From Pseudomonas sp. VD-NE ins (GTDB lineage: Bacteria; Pseudomonadota; Gammaproteobacteria; Pseudomonadales; Pseudomonadaceae): a DNA stretch of 64,000 bases. Shown piece after piece: positions 22,052 to 30,905 of this stretch. The stretch lies in assembly GCF_031882575.1 (NCBI RefSeq), contig NZ_CP134772.1, positions 3,491,001 to 3,555,000 on the forward strand, given 5' to 3'. The stretch's first letter is position 1, and each line of letters opens with the position of its first letter. The translations under genes and the position numbers were made by a program. Under the pieces are notes generated by a model, which ran no database searches, was not told the origin of the DNA, and saw only the letters and a list, made by a program, of their open reading frames with translations.

Positions 22052-23214
22052 ACAGTTATCAGATCCTGATCGGCGACTGCCTGGAGCTTCTTCGGCGGAT
22101 GCCCGACTGCAGCGTCGATAGCGTGATCACTGACCCACCATACGGCCTATCGTTCATGGGCAAGAAATGGGACTACGACGTTCCAGCAACCGAGGTGTGG
22201 GCAGAGTGCTTACGCGTGCTCAAACCCGGCGGGCACTTGCTTGCCTTCGCCGGTACACGCACGCAGCACCGGATGGCGGTTCGCATTGAGGATGCTGGTT
22301 TCGAGATCCGCGACATGATTGCCTGGGTGTATGGCTCCGGCTTCCCCAAGTCGCACAATCTCGGCGGTTCGTACGAGGGCTGGGGCACAGCATTGAAGCC
22401 GGCGCTCGAGCCAATCACTGTCGCTCGGAAACCATTTTCCGGCACGGTCGCTGCCAACGTCCTCAACCACGGCACGGGGGCGCTGAATATTGAGGCCTGC
22501 CGAGTCGCTGTGGTTGACGCGGCCTACGCCCGTAATTGCTCTGGTGATCGCAATGCTGCCGGCACTCGATCGTGTGAAGCGCAGGGCGTGACCAGTTTGC
22601 GCGCCGGAGGTGGATCCGCTGCGTCCGGCCGTTGGCCTGCCAACCTGATCCATGACGGCAGCGCCGAGGTAGTCGCGCTATTTCCCGCTCAGGCGGGCGC
22701 CTCTGCGCCTGTGACCGGCAATGAACCCACGGCCAACGGATTCAGCGGGGCGGTCAAGTACAGCGGCATGCGCGAACGGGTGGCCGGAGCTTTCCACGCC
22801 GACAGCGGGAGCGCGGCGCGGTTCTTCTACTGCGCCAAGACCAGTCGCAAAGATCGCAACGAAGGTCTTCTCAGCTCGGATGCTCCCGCTGTCGCCAAGG
22901 ACGCAACCATGCGCGACTGCGAGACAGCCGAATGGAGTACTCGAAACGGCAACAGCCATCCAACGGTGAAGCCGACTGACCTGATGGCCTACCTGCTGCG
23001 CCTGGTAACACCGGCCGGCGGCGTTGCTCTCGATCCATTCATGGGCAGCGGAAGCACAGGCAAAGCCGCGATGCGTGAAGGCTTCAAGTTCGTCGGCTGT
23101 GAGATAGACGAGCAGTACGCGGCCATCGCCCGAGCGCGCATCGACCACGAAGTGACACGACAGCAAGAGTTGCGAACCGAATCTGATCAGCTCGATCTGT
23201 TCGGCACCGGCTAA
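22048..23214 (+). CDS. DNA adenine-type methyltransferase, beta class
   Basis: A 388-residue protein from the ATG at 22048; GTG at 22042 is too close to the AAGGGG site. Motif IV DPPYGLSFMGKKWDYD lies near residue 30 and motif I/X DPFMGSGSTGKAA..EGFKFVGCEID lies near residue 335, the order of beta-class methyltransferases. DPPY favours N6-adenine. The middle (residues 120-270) is a target-recognition region. No cognate nuclease is visible, so protection of phage DNA from host restriction is the likely role. Confidence 0.85.
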   Translation: MNSYQILIGDCLELLRRMPDCSVDSVITDPPYGLSFMGKKWDYDVPATEVWAECLRVLKPGGHLLAFAGTRTQHRMAVRIEDAGFEIRDMIAWVYGSGFPKSHNLGGSYEGWGTALKPALEPITVARKPFSGTVAANVLNHGTGALNIEACRVAVVDAAYARNCSGDRNAAGTRSCEAQGVTSLRAGGGSAASGRWPANLIHDGSAEVVALFPAQAGASAPVTGNEPTANGFSGAVKYSGMRERVAGAFHADSGSAARFFYCAKTSRKDRNEGLLSSDAPAVAKDATMRDCETAEWSTRNGNSHPTVKPTDLMAYLLRLVTPAGGVALDPFMGSGSTGKAAMREGFKFVGCEIDEQYAAIARARIDHEVTRQQELRTESDQLDLFGTG

Positions 23215-23265
23215 TTCCTCCCCCAACTCAACAGCCTGCCGCTGTACGGCGGGCGAGGTGCATGC

Positions 23266-23469
23266 ATGTTTATTTGCGCAGAAACCAAGATCGGGCGGTG
23301 CAAATCGCTCGGCGATCAGGTGCGCGTTCTGGCGCTTCGCCACGGTGGCGGCTGGAGTCAGGCGCGCGAGGATCTGGTGAAAGAAGCAGAGCAATGGTTT
23401 GGCCGAGAGCCGGTCACTACAAAACAGGAATGGCGCGCCGTCCGCGCCGAAGTCTTCCGCACCGAATAA
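23266..23469 (+). CDS. small phage protein, 67 aa
   Basis: Sixty-seven residues from MFICAETKIG, behind GAGGTG. The N-terminus carries two Cys (C4, C12) and the C-terminal half is helical (SQAREDLVKEAEQWFGREPVTTKQEWRAVRAEVF). Position next to the excisionase-like gene and integrase suggests a regulatory or accessory role. The family is unknown. Confidence 0.6.
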   Translation: MFICAETKIGRCKSLGDQVRVLALRHGGGWSQAREDLVKEAEQWFGREPVTTKQEWRAVRAEVFRTE

Positions 23470-23508
23470 CCACCTTCTGCCGCAACGCGCGGCATGGAGC
23501 AATACCCC

Positions 23509-23751
23509 ATGAAAACCGAAATCCTCTCTGACGAGGAGCTGGCCGAACTCACCGGCTACAAGGCCCGGGCCTACCAGCGCCGCTGGCTGATTGATCGCCA
23601 ATGGGTCTTCGTCGAAAGCCGAGGCAAGCGTCCACTTGTGGGCCGCATGTATGCCCGTATGAAGCTGGGCATGATCAGCCCCACAATTGCCGATCCTAAC
23701 CCGCCACCGGCCGCGCCGGCATGGACGCCAGACTATTCGCGAGTGAACTGA
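23509..23751 (+). CDS. DUF4224-domain protein, excisionase-like
   Basis: Starts MKTEILSDEE, eighty residues; a start five codons earlier is possible but lacks spacing to GGAG. The opening ILSDEELAELTGYKARAYQRRWLIDRQWVFVESRGKRPLV is the DUF4224 pattern: a short HTH-like domain in proteins encoded directly before phage integrases. It may bend DNA at the attachment site or regulate the integrase. The stop is one base from the integrase ATG. Confidence 0.75.
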   Translation: MKTEILSDEELAELTGYKARAYQRRWLIDRQWVFVESRGKRPLVGRMYARMKLGMISPTIADPNPPPAAPAWTPDYSRVN

Positions 23752-23752
23752 T

Positions 23753-24802
23753 ATGCGCCCCCGCAAGACCGAGCACCAGCACCTTCCCCCTCGGATGTAC
23801 AAGCGCTCAAGGAAGCGCAAAAACGGTAGTACCTGGACCGCGTATTACTACCGTGACCTGCTCGGCAACGATATCCCTCTCGGCAAGGATCTCGACAAGG
23901 CCAGGCTGAAGTGGGCCGAACTCGAAGCCAAGGAAAAACCGCTCGACCTGCGAACCATGAAGGGAATCTTCGACCGGTACATTCGCGATGTGGTGCCAAA
24001 GAAAGCACCGCGCACGCAGAAGGACAATTTGGCAGAAATCAAGCAGCTTCGGCCGATGTTCGACAGCGCTCCGATCGACTCGATCACGCCAGCAACGATT
24101 GCTGGCTACCGAGACGCACGATCGGCGAAGGTCCGGGCGAACCGTGAGATCGCTACCCTCTCCCACATTTTCAACATTGCACGGGAATGGGGGCTGACGA
24201 CGAAGGAGAATCCCTGCCAAGGCGTGCGCAAGAACAAGGAGACGCCGAGGGACTACTACGCGAATGATTTGGTTTGGGAGGCGGTATACAAGAAGGCAGC
24301 TCAGGAGCTGAAGGAAGCGATGGACCTAGCCTATCTGACCGGGCAAAGGCCGGCAGATGTGCTGGTTATGCGGAAGGATGATGTTGAAGGCGGGTATCTG
24401 ACTGTTCAACAGAACAAGACGCACAAGAAGCTGCGCATTCAGATGACGACCGCCGGAGAGGCGAACAGCCTGGGCATTCTGATCGCGGCGATCACAGAGC
24501 GAAACGCTGCGCACGTTTCGAGCTACCTGATCATCAACCGGAGCGGTAAACGGATGACTGCGACGATGCTGAGGAAGCGATGGGACGCGGCGCGAGAGAA
24601 GGCAAAACTGGAAGCTCTTGAGCAGGGAGACGAGCTGCTGGCTAAGCGGATCGGTGAATTCCAGTTCCGGGATATTCGGCCGAAAGCGGCGTCGGAAATC
24701 AGCGATGTTGGTGACGCCAGCCTGTTGCTCGGGCACACAAAAGGCGACATTACTGAGCGGGTTTATCGCCGTGTCGGCGCGATCGCCAAACCCTCAAAAT
24801 AG
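23753..24802 (+). CDS. tyrosine-type phage integrase
   Basis: A 349-residue tyrosine recombinase. Residues 1-60 are a basic arm-binding region, 65-150 the core-binding domain (TMKGIFDRYIRDVVPKKAPRTQKDN), and 165-345 the catalytic domain. Candidate active-site residues are Arg199 (LTGQRPAD), Arg309 (RDIRPKAA, with Arg where His is usual at 306), His328 (LLGHTKGD) and Tyr338 (ERVYRR). It integrates and excises the prophage at the 3' end of tRNA-Ser; the tRNA fragment lies 123 bases downstream. Confidence 0.9.
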   Translation: MRPRKTEHQHLPPRMYKRSRKRKNGSTWTAYYYRDLLGNDIPLGKDLDKARLKWAELEAKEKPLDLRTMKGIFDRYIRDVVPKKAPRTQKDNLAEIKQLRPMFDSAPIDSITPATIAGYRDARSAKVRANREIATLSHIFNIAREWGLTTKENPCQGVRKNKETPRDYYANDLVWEAVYKKAAQELKEAMDLAYLTGQRPADVLVMRKDDVEGGYLTVQQNKTHKKLRIQMTTAGEANSLGILIAAITERNAAHVSSYLIINRSGKRMTATMLRKRWDAAREKAKLEALEQGDELLAKRIGEFQFRDIRPKAASEISDVGDASLLLGHTKGDITERVYRRVGAIAKPSK

Positions 24803-24924
24803 GCAAAAAATGCGTTCCATAACTCGAAACGCGCCCCTTGTAGAATGCGGTCTGTAGAGGTGCTGTAAAACAAAAGTATTGGAACGAAAAAGCGTCTGAG
24901 GCCGCGTATTCAGCGGCTTTCCAT

Positions 24925-24986
24925 AGCGGTCTTGAAAACCGTCGACTGTAACAGGTCCATGAGTTCGAATCCCATCGCCTCCGCCA
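24925..24986 (+). other. prophage attachment site: 3' fragment of tRNA-Ser(TGA)
   Basis: Sixty-two bases match the 3' part of a tRNA-Ser: the anticodon arm with loop CTTGAAA (anticodon TGA), the variable region, the T loop (GTTCGAAT) and an acceptor end CGCCTCCGCCA. The 5' part of the tRNA (acceptor start GGAGGCG and D arm) is absent; unrelated phage sequence precedes it. This is the displaced copy at one prophage end. The full tRNA-Ser should stand at the other end, left of the window. Confidence 0.8.
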
Positions 24987-24995
24987 TCTTATGTA

Positions 24996-25030
24996 CGACA
25001 AAGCCCTGATTATTCAGGGCTTTGTCGTTT
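24996..25030 (+). terminator. terminator of the tRNA-Ser locus
   Basis: A perfect 14-bp stem (CGACAAAGCCCTGA and complement) around TTAT followed by TTT, nine bases after the tRNA fragment. It was the natural terminator of the intact tRNA gene and now closes the integrase side. Confidence 0.85.
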
Positions 25031-25253
25031 CTGGCGTCCTGAAAAATTTCTGTCGTGCCAATAGGTTCAGTGCGCTGACGTCACGAAAAACAGCTCACCG
25101 GCTTTGCGCTGCGAGCTCGTACGCTTTGAAAATCTTCTCTGCGGCGCCGTATCACAATTCAACAGCCAGAGAATGAACATACGTTCATCGAAAACATGAC
25201 TCGATGCGTCTAGGCTGCGGGTTCCGACATAGTGACTACAGGAGTAACCCACC

Positions 25254-25415
25254 ATGTTTTCGCACGAAAGCGTCCCGCTCATCATCATATTTGTCATCAT
25301 GCTGACAGGCGTGCTTACGGCCTTTTTGCACCCGGTGCATGCGCTCTTTAGCTGGCTTCGGAGGCGCAGGGAAAGATCGACCGTCAAGATCGCAGAAGAC
25401 ATGAATTCGCGCTGA
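25254..25415 (+). CDS. small single-pass membrane protein, 53 aa
   Basis: Starts MFSHESVPLI behind AGGAGTAA. One transmembrane helix (about residues 8-30) leads to an Arg-rich cytoplasmic stretch (WLRRRRERS) and a short acidic tail. It lies outside the prophage in host sequence. Small proteins of this shape often modulate membrane enzymes, but no function is known for this one. Confidence 0.65.
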   Translation: MFSHESVPLIIIFVIMLTGVLTAFLHPVHALFSWLRRRRERSTVKIAEDMNSR

Positions 25416-25426
25416 ATTCTTCCATT

Positions 25427-25453
25427 AAAGGCCCGGATGCGTCTGGGCTTTTC
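25427..25453 (+). terminator. intrinsic terminator after the small membrane gene
   Basis: GCCC and GGGC with a further GA/TC pair around a TGCG loop, then TTTT, lie 16 bases after the stop of the 53-residue gene. Confidence 0.6.
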
Positions 25454-25545
25454 ACGCCTGAGACGAAGAAAAAAACACAGTAGAACAGACCGTTATTGCT
25501 TTGAGCATTCTGTTCTTCCTTGGCGTAATTCTAGAAAGTGTCCTG

Positions 25546-25926
25546 TCACTCTGCCGAACGCCGCATCTCCTCCCGTGTAGGCATGGTCCAGTCCGAGGCG
25601 CGTCGTTCATAAATAGAGTCGGGCTTCTGCTCTTCGTAGCTGAACATCAATAAGTAAAGCCCCAGCGCCACTGCAGCCAACAGTGCCCTGCCGATCGGGT
25701 TGGCATCCTTCGGCAGTCCACCGGGGCCGATTGCTACCCAGCCCCCGCGAAGGTAAGCAAACACGGCTTGGGTAAACCACGCTTGTGCCCCTACGCATGT
25801 CCAAAACTGACTCCACCCGCCTGTGAAGCGCCAGAACGCATTGACCAGTGACGCGATCACCATGACCGCCAGGATCAAATAACGAAAACGTTTGAGAGCG
25901 CTAAGAATGCGGCTTTCCTGCTTCAT
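25546..25926 (-). CDS. inner-membrane protein, 126 aa
   Basis: A 126-residue protein with a basic N-terminus (MKQESRILSALKRFRY) and probably two or three membrane helices (about residues 16-33, 48-62 and 78-95), ending in a charged cytoplasmic tail with SDWTMPTREEMRR. The family is not recognised. It stands alone between the prophage end and the biosynthetic operon. Confidence 0.6.
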   Translation of the reverse strand: MKQESRILSALKRFRYLILAVMVIASLVNAFWRFTGGWSQFWTCVGAQAWFTQAVFAYLRGGWVAIGPGGLPKDANPIGRALLAAVALGLYLLMFSYEEQKPDSIYERRASDWTMPTREEMRRSAE

Positions 25927-26177
25927 ATCTGCCTTGTTCTCACTTCAAGAAAAACCATCCGATTATACATTCGAGACTGCAAATATCGGCCGATCTGCGC
26001 TTGACATAAGTACTGGCGACTCGTCCTTCCCGGTCAAAATCAGCGGCCACTCAAGATCAGCATTATTCTCAACCACAACAATTACAATAATTTCTTATTA
26101 CACAATCAATGTAACTACACCGTGACAAAAAACATCCACACCCAGCCTCGCTTCGCCTTGACAGGAGAAACCGTGCG

Positions 26178-26240
26178 ATGGAACTATCCCTTCCGCTATC
26201 AGGTCTTCCAAAACACTCGATAGCCATGGGTAACACTTGA
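26178..26240 (+). CDS. possible 20-residue leader peptide
   Basis: A frame of 20 codons (MELSLPLSGL...) begins 14 bases after AGGA in ACAGGAGAAACC. The peptide is rich in Ser, Leu and Pro. It may be a leader controlling the operon, or chance. No family is known to me. Confidence 0.25.
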   Translation: MELSLPLSGLPKHSIAMGNT

Positions 26241-26268
26241 AAAACAAAAAATGAAAAGGAGTTTCATT

Positions 26269-26337
26269 ATGTCTTGCCCTCGCCCGCACCCTCATCTCCC
26301 CCTCTCTATCGCTTCATTCCTTCAACATCATTCCTGA
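26269..26337 (+). CDS. possible 22-residue leader or precursor peptide
   Basis: AAAAGGAG at ideal spacing precedes ATG at 26269, and the frame encodes 22 residues (MSCPRPHPHL..., ending QHHS) rich in Pro and His. It stops 72 bases before the first operon gene. Options are a regulatory leader, a small-peptide substrate of the pathway, or coincidence. The DNA of this stretch also resembles the CCCTCNCCC repeat found at 46.3 and 55.6 kb, which counts against coding. Confidence 0.3.
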   Translation: MSCPRPHPHLPLSIASFLQHHS

Positions 26338-26409
26338 CATTGCTTGACCGCATGCGTTAATCCGTGCGGCTTTCCGTGTGCTCACGTATATCGATGACAG
26401 AGAATAACT

Positions 26410-27090
26410 ATGAAAGTAGTGAATAGTTCCGTCTTGAAAGAATGGTATGACAGAGAATATAACGCCAGCGATAACGGCGCGCTCTTCGGTGAATTGCGCG
26501 GTGAACTGAAGCAGTTTCTGGACGACCTGCCTGCGGGTCCGGGTCAGGCTCTGGAACTGGGCTGCGGCGATGGTCGCAACCTCACGGCATTGGCCCGCAA
26601 GGGCTACAGCGTGAGCGGCGTGGATATGGTCGACAGCACGGTGCAAAGTCGCAAGCACAACCCCTGGCTGCGAGAGTTGAATTTCGAGCAGGCCGACATT
26701 CTCGACTACACCCCAGCCCCGCAAGCTTACGACGTGCTCGTATGCTCTGAAGTTCTGCACTTTTTTACTCCAGACGAACTTCAGCAGGTAATGCCCAAAT
26801 TAATCAGCGCAGTCAAACCGGGTGGGTTTGTATTTCTCGACCTGTTATCCGACTTGACGCGTTATTTTCAGGCAACTGGCGAACCGTTTATCTGGGACAA
26901 GGAAGCGGGTTTATCCATTCTGCAAAGCGAAGGCTTGTTTGATCTGTGGTTAGCAGACTTCGAAATTTTTGCATTCAATCACTTCTTCGATAAACAGAGT
27001 TGGCCACTGAGCAATTCAGACAATTTGCCGATTGATCCATATACCTGGCAAGGCACCTATGTTTCGGTGTGCGCAAGAAAACGTAAATAA
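26410..27090 (+). CDS. class I SAM-dependent methyltransferase
   Basis: A 226-residue enzyme with a Rossmann SAM-binding core: ALELGCGDGRN (motif I, residues 47-57), an acidic end of strand 2 (VSGVDMVD), EQADILDY, and VKPGGFVFLDLLSD (motif for strand 5). Size and sequence fit TehB/UbiE-like small-molecule methyltransferases. First gene of the operon that continues with an AMP ligase. The acceptor is unknown; an N-, O- or carboxyl methylation of the pathway product is likely. Confidence 0.8.
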   Translation: MKVVNSSVLKEWYDREYNASDNGALFGELRGELKQFLDDLPAGPGQALELGCGDGRNLTALARKGYSVSGVDMVDSTVQSRKHNPWLRELNFEQADILDYTPAPQAYDVLVCSEVLHFFTPDELQQVMPKLISAVKPGGFVFLDLLSDLTRYFQATGEPFIWDKEAGLSILQSEGLFDLWLADFEIFAFNHFFDKQSWPLSNSDNLPIDPYTWQGTYVSVCARKRK

Positions 27091-27123
27091 GCCCCCAGGT
27101 TGTGCTTGAAAGGATATTGAGCG

Positions 27124-28665
27124 ATGCAACTTTTTCATCAGGTTATCGCGAATAACGCGAGTATATACCCGACAAAACCGGCGATTGTCCTTGATGGGGT
27201 GACGACTACTTATCAGCAACTGCAGCAACGCGCGGATGACATTGCCGCCCTGCTGCCAACCCTGGGCGTTGCGCCGGGTGATCGCGTGGGTTTTTACGCC
27301 CCCATCAGCGTTGATCTGATCGCCGCCTATCTGGGTGTACTGCAAGCCGGGGCGATCACCGCCGCCACCCATCACACCCTGAGCCGCGCCAAGCTGATCC
27401 ATCAACTCAAACATTCGGGCGCACGGGTGCTGCTGACCGACTGTACCGAAGATCTGCCAGGACTGATGGAAGCGGCCGGTCTGGATCTGGTCCTGCTGAC
27501 TGTTGCTGCGCCCTTGGCTTCTTCGCCCGTCATCGTTCTGGACGAGGTCATCACGGCACAACGACAGCAAAAAAACCGCACCGCGCCGCTGCCGGCCGAA
27601 GACCCCGAGCGTGCCACTTCGATCTTTTACACCTCGGGCTCGACATTCAATCCCAAGGGCGTGCTGGTCAATCACCGGATCATGCTAGCGGCCAGCAGCC
27701 GCGTCACCGCTTACCTGCAGAATACCCCCGACGACCGCATCCTCAGCTACTCGACGCTGGCGTCCGACTATGGCGTCTACAACGTGATGATGCCGTTGTT
27801 CGCCGGCGCTACCAGCGTCATCGAAAGCCGTCCCGCCAGCAGCGCCGAGGATGTGCTTGCGGTGGTCGAGCGTGAGGCGGTGACCGCCATGCACGTATTT
27901 CCACCGGTGTTTTTCCTGCTGGCCAATACCGATCCGGGCTGGCAGGCACGGATCCCCGGCCTGCGCTACATCTCCAGCAGCGGCCAGGCTTTGCACACCC
28001 GGCACATCCAGCAAATCCGCCAGGCGTTGCCGCAGGTACGGATCTTTTCCAACTACGGGCTCACCGAGTGCAAACGCGTCAGCTACCTGTCGCCCGAGGA
28101 GATTGATCAGCGCCCCACCTCCGTGGGCAAACCCCTGCCGGGAGTGAGCCTCTATCTGTTGGACGAACAGGGCCAGGCGATCGACCAGCCTGGCGAAGTC
28201 GGCGAACTGTTGGTGACCAGCGATTACCTGATGCTTGAGTACTGGGACATGCCCGAGGCCAATGCCAAGGCATTCGTCCACGATGCCTTCGGTCATTCGC
28301 GGCTGTATCGCACAGGTGATTTGTTCAAACGCGACGCCGAGGGCTATCTGTATTACGTCGCCCGCAAGGACGATGTCTTCGCGCGCAATATCTGGAACGT
28401 CAACCCACGGGAGATCGAGCAATGCCTTGCCTCGCATCCGGCGGTCGCCGAGGTGCTGGTCGTACCGGTCGCCGACGAATCGGCCGGCCATGTGCCCAAG
28501 GCCTGCATCGTGCTCGCGCCAAGCCATGAACAGACCAGCGAACAGGCCTTGCTCGATTACTGCAAGTCCCGTCTGGACTGGCATATGGTGCCCGCCCATT
28601 GCGTATTTCTTGAAGCCTTGCCGAAAACCTACTCGGGCAAGTTCACCACCAAAGGACTGATCTGA
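27124..28665 (+). CDS. AMP-dependent acyl/aryl ligase
   Basis: A 513-residue ANL-superfamily enzyme that activates a carboxylate as an adenylate and may pass it to CoA or an amine. Motifs: TSGSTFNPKG (A3, residues 170-179, with Phe where Gly is usual), NYGLTEC (A5), YRTGDLFKRD (A7), ARKDDVFARNIWNVNPREIE (A8) and YSGKFTTKGL with Lys506 (A10). No carrier domain is attached and none is encoded in the operon, so the acyl group may be used directly, released as CoA ester, or ligated to an amine. It most resembles benzoate-CoA-ligase types. Confidence 0.8.
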   Translation: MQLFHQVIANNASIYPTKPAIVLDGVTTTYQQLQQRADDIAALLPTLGVAPGDRVGFYAPISVDLIAAYLGVLQAGAITAATHHTLSRAKLIHQLKHSGARVLLTDCTEDLPGLMEAAGLDLVLLTVAAPLASSPVIVLDEVITAQRQQKNRTAPLPAEDPERATSIFYTSGSTFNPKGVLVNHRIMLAASSRVTAYLQNTPDDRILSYSTLASDYGVYNVMMPLFAGATSVIESRPASSAEDVLAVVEREAVTAMHVFPPVFFLLANTDPGWQARIPGLRYISSSGQALHTRHIQQIRQALPQVRIFSNYGLTECKRVSYLSPEEIDQRPTSVGKPLPGVSLYLLDEQGQAIDQPGEVGELLVTSDYLMLEYWDMPEANAKAFVHDAFGHSRLYRTGDLFKRDAEGYLYYVARKDDVFARNIWNVNPREIEQCLASHPAVAEVLVVPVADESAGHVPKACIVLAPSHEQTSEQALLDYCKSRLDWHMVPAHCVFLEALPKTYSGKFTTKGLI

Positions 28666-28680
28666 CAGCAGGAGCTACCC

Positions 28681-29715
28681 ATGAATACTTGCCAGCCGTC
28701 GCTACAGGATGACGCCAGCCTGGATCGCGACCTGCAACAAAGCGCAATGCTGAAACTCGCCGGGCACTTCCACAGCCTCGCCACAGGTGCCAGCCAAGTC
28801 CCTTTGCAGTCGTTGCACAGCCACCTGCGGTCGCAGATCGCCGACCCGCAGATGCTCGACTATCACGATCTTCTGATAGAGGGCGCAGGCCCGTTGTTCT
28901 CGCACTTCCTGGCGAGCGTGCCGTACATACTTGAAGAACTGTCCAGAGTCGGCGTGGCTTTGACCCGCCTGTCCCAGGCCAGTGTCCGTGAACCCGGCCA
29001 GACGTTCAGTCTGTTCGAAGTCGACGCCTTCGATGGCAGCAACGGTCGCGCCCTGGCCGGCCATTCACAAGGCCTGATACGCAGTTTCACCTCTTCGCCC
29101 AACCAGGCCAATCAAATCGCCTTCGACCGCCACGCCGACCCGGCGCTGTCGCGTTTTTTCCCGCAATCGGTGTTCAAGGTCAGCCCCGCCGTTTTGCAAA
29201 GCCCCGAATACCAGGACTTCGGACAGGGCTTCGATTACATCTATGAAATGGCCGCGTTCCAGTTCTATAGCCGCGACCGCGAGCGACAAATCGCTCATCT
29301 CCAGCAGTTTCTCAAGCCTGGCGGACTGGTGTTTTTCCTCGAGAAACTCAACCACGCCGAGCCCCAGGAATACTTGCGACGTGAGCGCGTCAAAGACGAA
29401 GTGTTCAAGACCCGCTATTTCAGCGCGGAAGAAATCAGCTGGAAACGCCAGCAAATGCTTGAGCAAATGCAAAATGGCCAAGTCACGCTGGAGGAACTGA
29501 CAAGCGCTCTGACGGCACGTTTCAAGCATGTCCATTTGCTCTGGAACAGCAGCAATTTCTGCGAATTCGTCGCCTCGGACGACGCTGACCAACTCGAACG
29601 TTTCCTCGCGCTGCTGGGGCCGGTGGTGCAACCGGCAGGCTTCTGTTTCGAAGACTCGCGACTGGGTGCGTTGTTACCTTCACCTCGGGATGTCAGGGAG
29701 CCCGCCGATGTCTGA
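28681..29715 (+). CDS. methyltransferase-fold protein, 344 aa
   Basis: A 344-residue protein. The N-terminal 110 residues are helical. A Rossmann-like core then shows FSLFEVDAFDGSNGR (a divergent motif I), DYIYEMAAFQFYS and FLKPGGLVFFLEKLNHAE (strand 5 as in SAM methyltransferases), followed by a helical cap (YLRRERVKDEVFKTRYFSAEEISWKRQQML). It may be a second methyltransferase or a related enzyme that has lost SAM chemistry. It overlaps the next gene by eight bases. Confidence 0.65.
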   Translation: MNTCQPSLQDDASLDRDLQQSAMLKLAGHFHSLATGASQVPLQSLHSHLRSQIADPQMLDYHDLLIEGAGPLFSHFLASVPYILEELSRVGVALTRLSQASVREPGQTFSLFEVDAFDGSNGRALAGHSQGLIRSFTSSPNQANQIAFDRHADPALSRFFPQSVFKVSPAVLQSPEYQDFGQGFDYIYEMAAFQFYSRDRERQIAHLQQFLKPGGLVFFLEKLNHAEPQEYLRRERVKDEVFKTRYFSAEEISWKRQQMLEQMQNGQVTLEELTSALTARFKHVHLLWNSSNFCEFVASDDADQLERFLALLGPVVQPAGFCFEDSRLGALLPSPRDVREPADV

Positions 29716-30868
29716 CGCCTCGGAGCAGTTCTGCCATCCCGCCGCCCTGTCCGCATTCTGTCAGCGTGCCCTGCAGCACCTTGCGGATTGGCGTGACCGG
29801 GCGAGCGCGGCAGAAAAAAACCGCCGGTTGAGTGACAGTACTTTTGACGAGCTGTTTGCCGGCGGCTGGCTGGATCTGTTGTCACCACGCGCCCCGGTTA
29901 CCCACAGTGGTCACTGGCCCACTTTGGTGGAGAGTGCGCGCGTTGCGGCCAGGGCCTGTGCCTCCACCGGCTGGATGATGGCGCTGGTGGGCGGTCACAG
30001 CTGCATCATCCGACGCCTGCCACCCGCCTGTCAGGACCGGCTGTATGCCGAAGGCCCCCGCCAACTGTTTGCCTCAGCCTCCAGTGGCGCTGACAGCCAG
30101 TTATCGCTGGAAGCGGCGGGCATGCGAGTGAACGGGCGCTGGCGCTTTAGTTCGGGCATCGAGGACGCCACCTGGCTGATGCTCAACGCGCCCTGCCCCA
30201 ACCATCCAGACGCGGCTCACACGCCACGTTTCCTGGTGCTGATCGCCGCGCATGAGGTGCACAGGCTCGACAGTTGGGACAGCTTCGGCATGGCCGCAAC
30301 CGGTTCCCATGACGTGCTGACCCGGCAACTGCTGGTGCCCCACGAACGCGTCTTCGCCCTGCATGAAGTATTTGCCGGGCCCGTGCCCGCGACGGGCACC
30401 GATTACATCGACCGGGTGCCTCTGGTGCCTTATCTCACCACCTCGATCATCGGCCCGTTACTGGGTTGTGCCGAGGGCGCCCACGCCGCCTATGTTCTGG
30501 CACTGGCCGATTCGCCGCTGAGCAGCGACCCTCGTATCGCTGAACAGGTTGCTCACTCGGCCGCGCAGCTGTACAGCGCCGGGCTGCTGTATGACTCACT
30601 GATCTCACGACTGCATGACGCCGGTATGCATGGGCGCGCCCTCGACGCTCGGCAACTGAGGCAGCTCAAGCGTGACCGCGCCTATCTGGCGCAGCAATGC
30701 GTGCAGGTGGTACGCCGTCTGGTGGAGCGACTCGGCGCCTCGTCACTGGTCGCCGCCAATCCGCTCCAGCGCCACTGGCGCGATGTCCAGGCCATGGCCG
30801 CACACCGCGACCTGGTCTGGAACGACGCGATGCAGGCTTACGGTGAAGCCGTCCTGAAACCGGTCTGA
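29708..30868 (+). CDS. acyl-CoA-dehydrogenase-fold flavin monooxygenase
   Basis: A 386-residue protein from the ATG at 29708, with GGGAG upstream and overlapping the previous stop. The fold order is that of ACAD-like oxygenases (HsaA or nitrososynthase type): helical N-domain, a central region with [55 protein letters not shown] (the usual beta-domain flavin contacts), and a helical C-domain. Members use reduced flavin to hydroxylate aromatics or N-oxygenate amines. No partner flavin reductase is encoded here, so a host one is needed. Confidence 0.8.
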   Translation: MSDASEQFCHPAALSAFCQRALQHLADWRDRASAAEKNRRLSDSTFDELFAGGWLDLLSPRAPVTHSGHWPTLVESARVAARACASTGWMMALVGGHSCIIRRLPPACQDRLYAEGPRQLFASASSGADSQLSLEAAGMRVNGRWRFSSGIEDATWLMLNAPCPNHPDAAHTPRFLVLIAAHEVHRLDSWDSFGMAATGSHDVLTRQLLVPHERVFALHEVFAGPVPATGTDYIDRVPLVPYLTTSIIGPLLGCAEGAHAAYVLALADSPLSSDPRIAEQVAHSAAQLYSAGLLYDSLISRLHDAGMHGRALDARQLRQLKRDRAYLAQQCVQVVRRLVERLGASSLVAANPLQRHWRDVQAMAAHRDLVWNDAMQAYGEAVLKPV

Positions 30869-30905
30869 AGTTTTTTCAAATCAGCACTTTTGCAGAGAGG
30901 TTCAT

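Larger units (their letters stand above)
25927..26409. other. regulatory gap before the biosynthetic operon
   Basis: An AT-rich gap of 483 bases. It carries two micro-frames with good ribosome sites (26178-26240 and 26269-26337) and must include the operon promoter, though I see no clear -35/-10 pair. TTGACA at about 26002 lacks a matching -10 box. Nothing else is recognisable. Confidence 0.4.

Noticed and set aside
24873..24986. Complete tRNA-Ser gene
   Set aside because: The 5' acceptor strand and D arm are missing; only the 3' fragment fits the tRNA.
25173..25184. GAACATACGTTC palindrome as a LexA box
   Set aside because: The Pseudomonas LexA site is CTG-N10-CAG, which this does not match.
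26002..26040. Promoter from TTGACA at 26002
   Set aside because: No acceptable -10 box lies 16-18 bases downstream.
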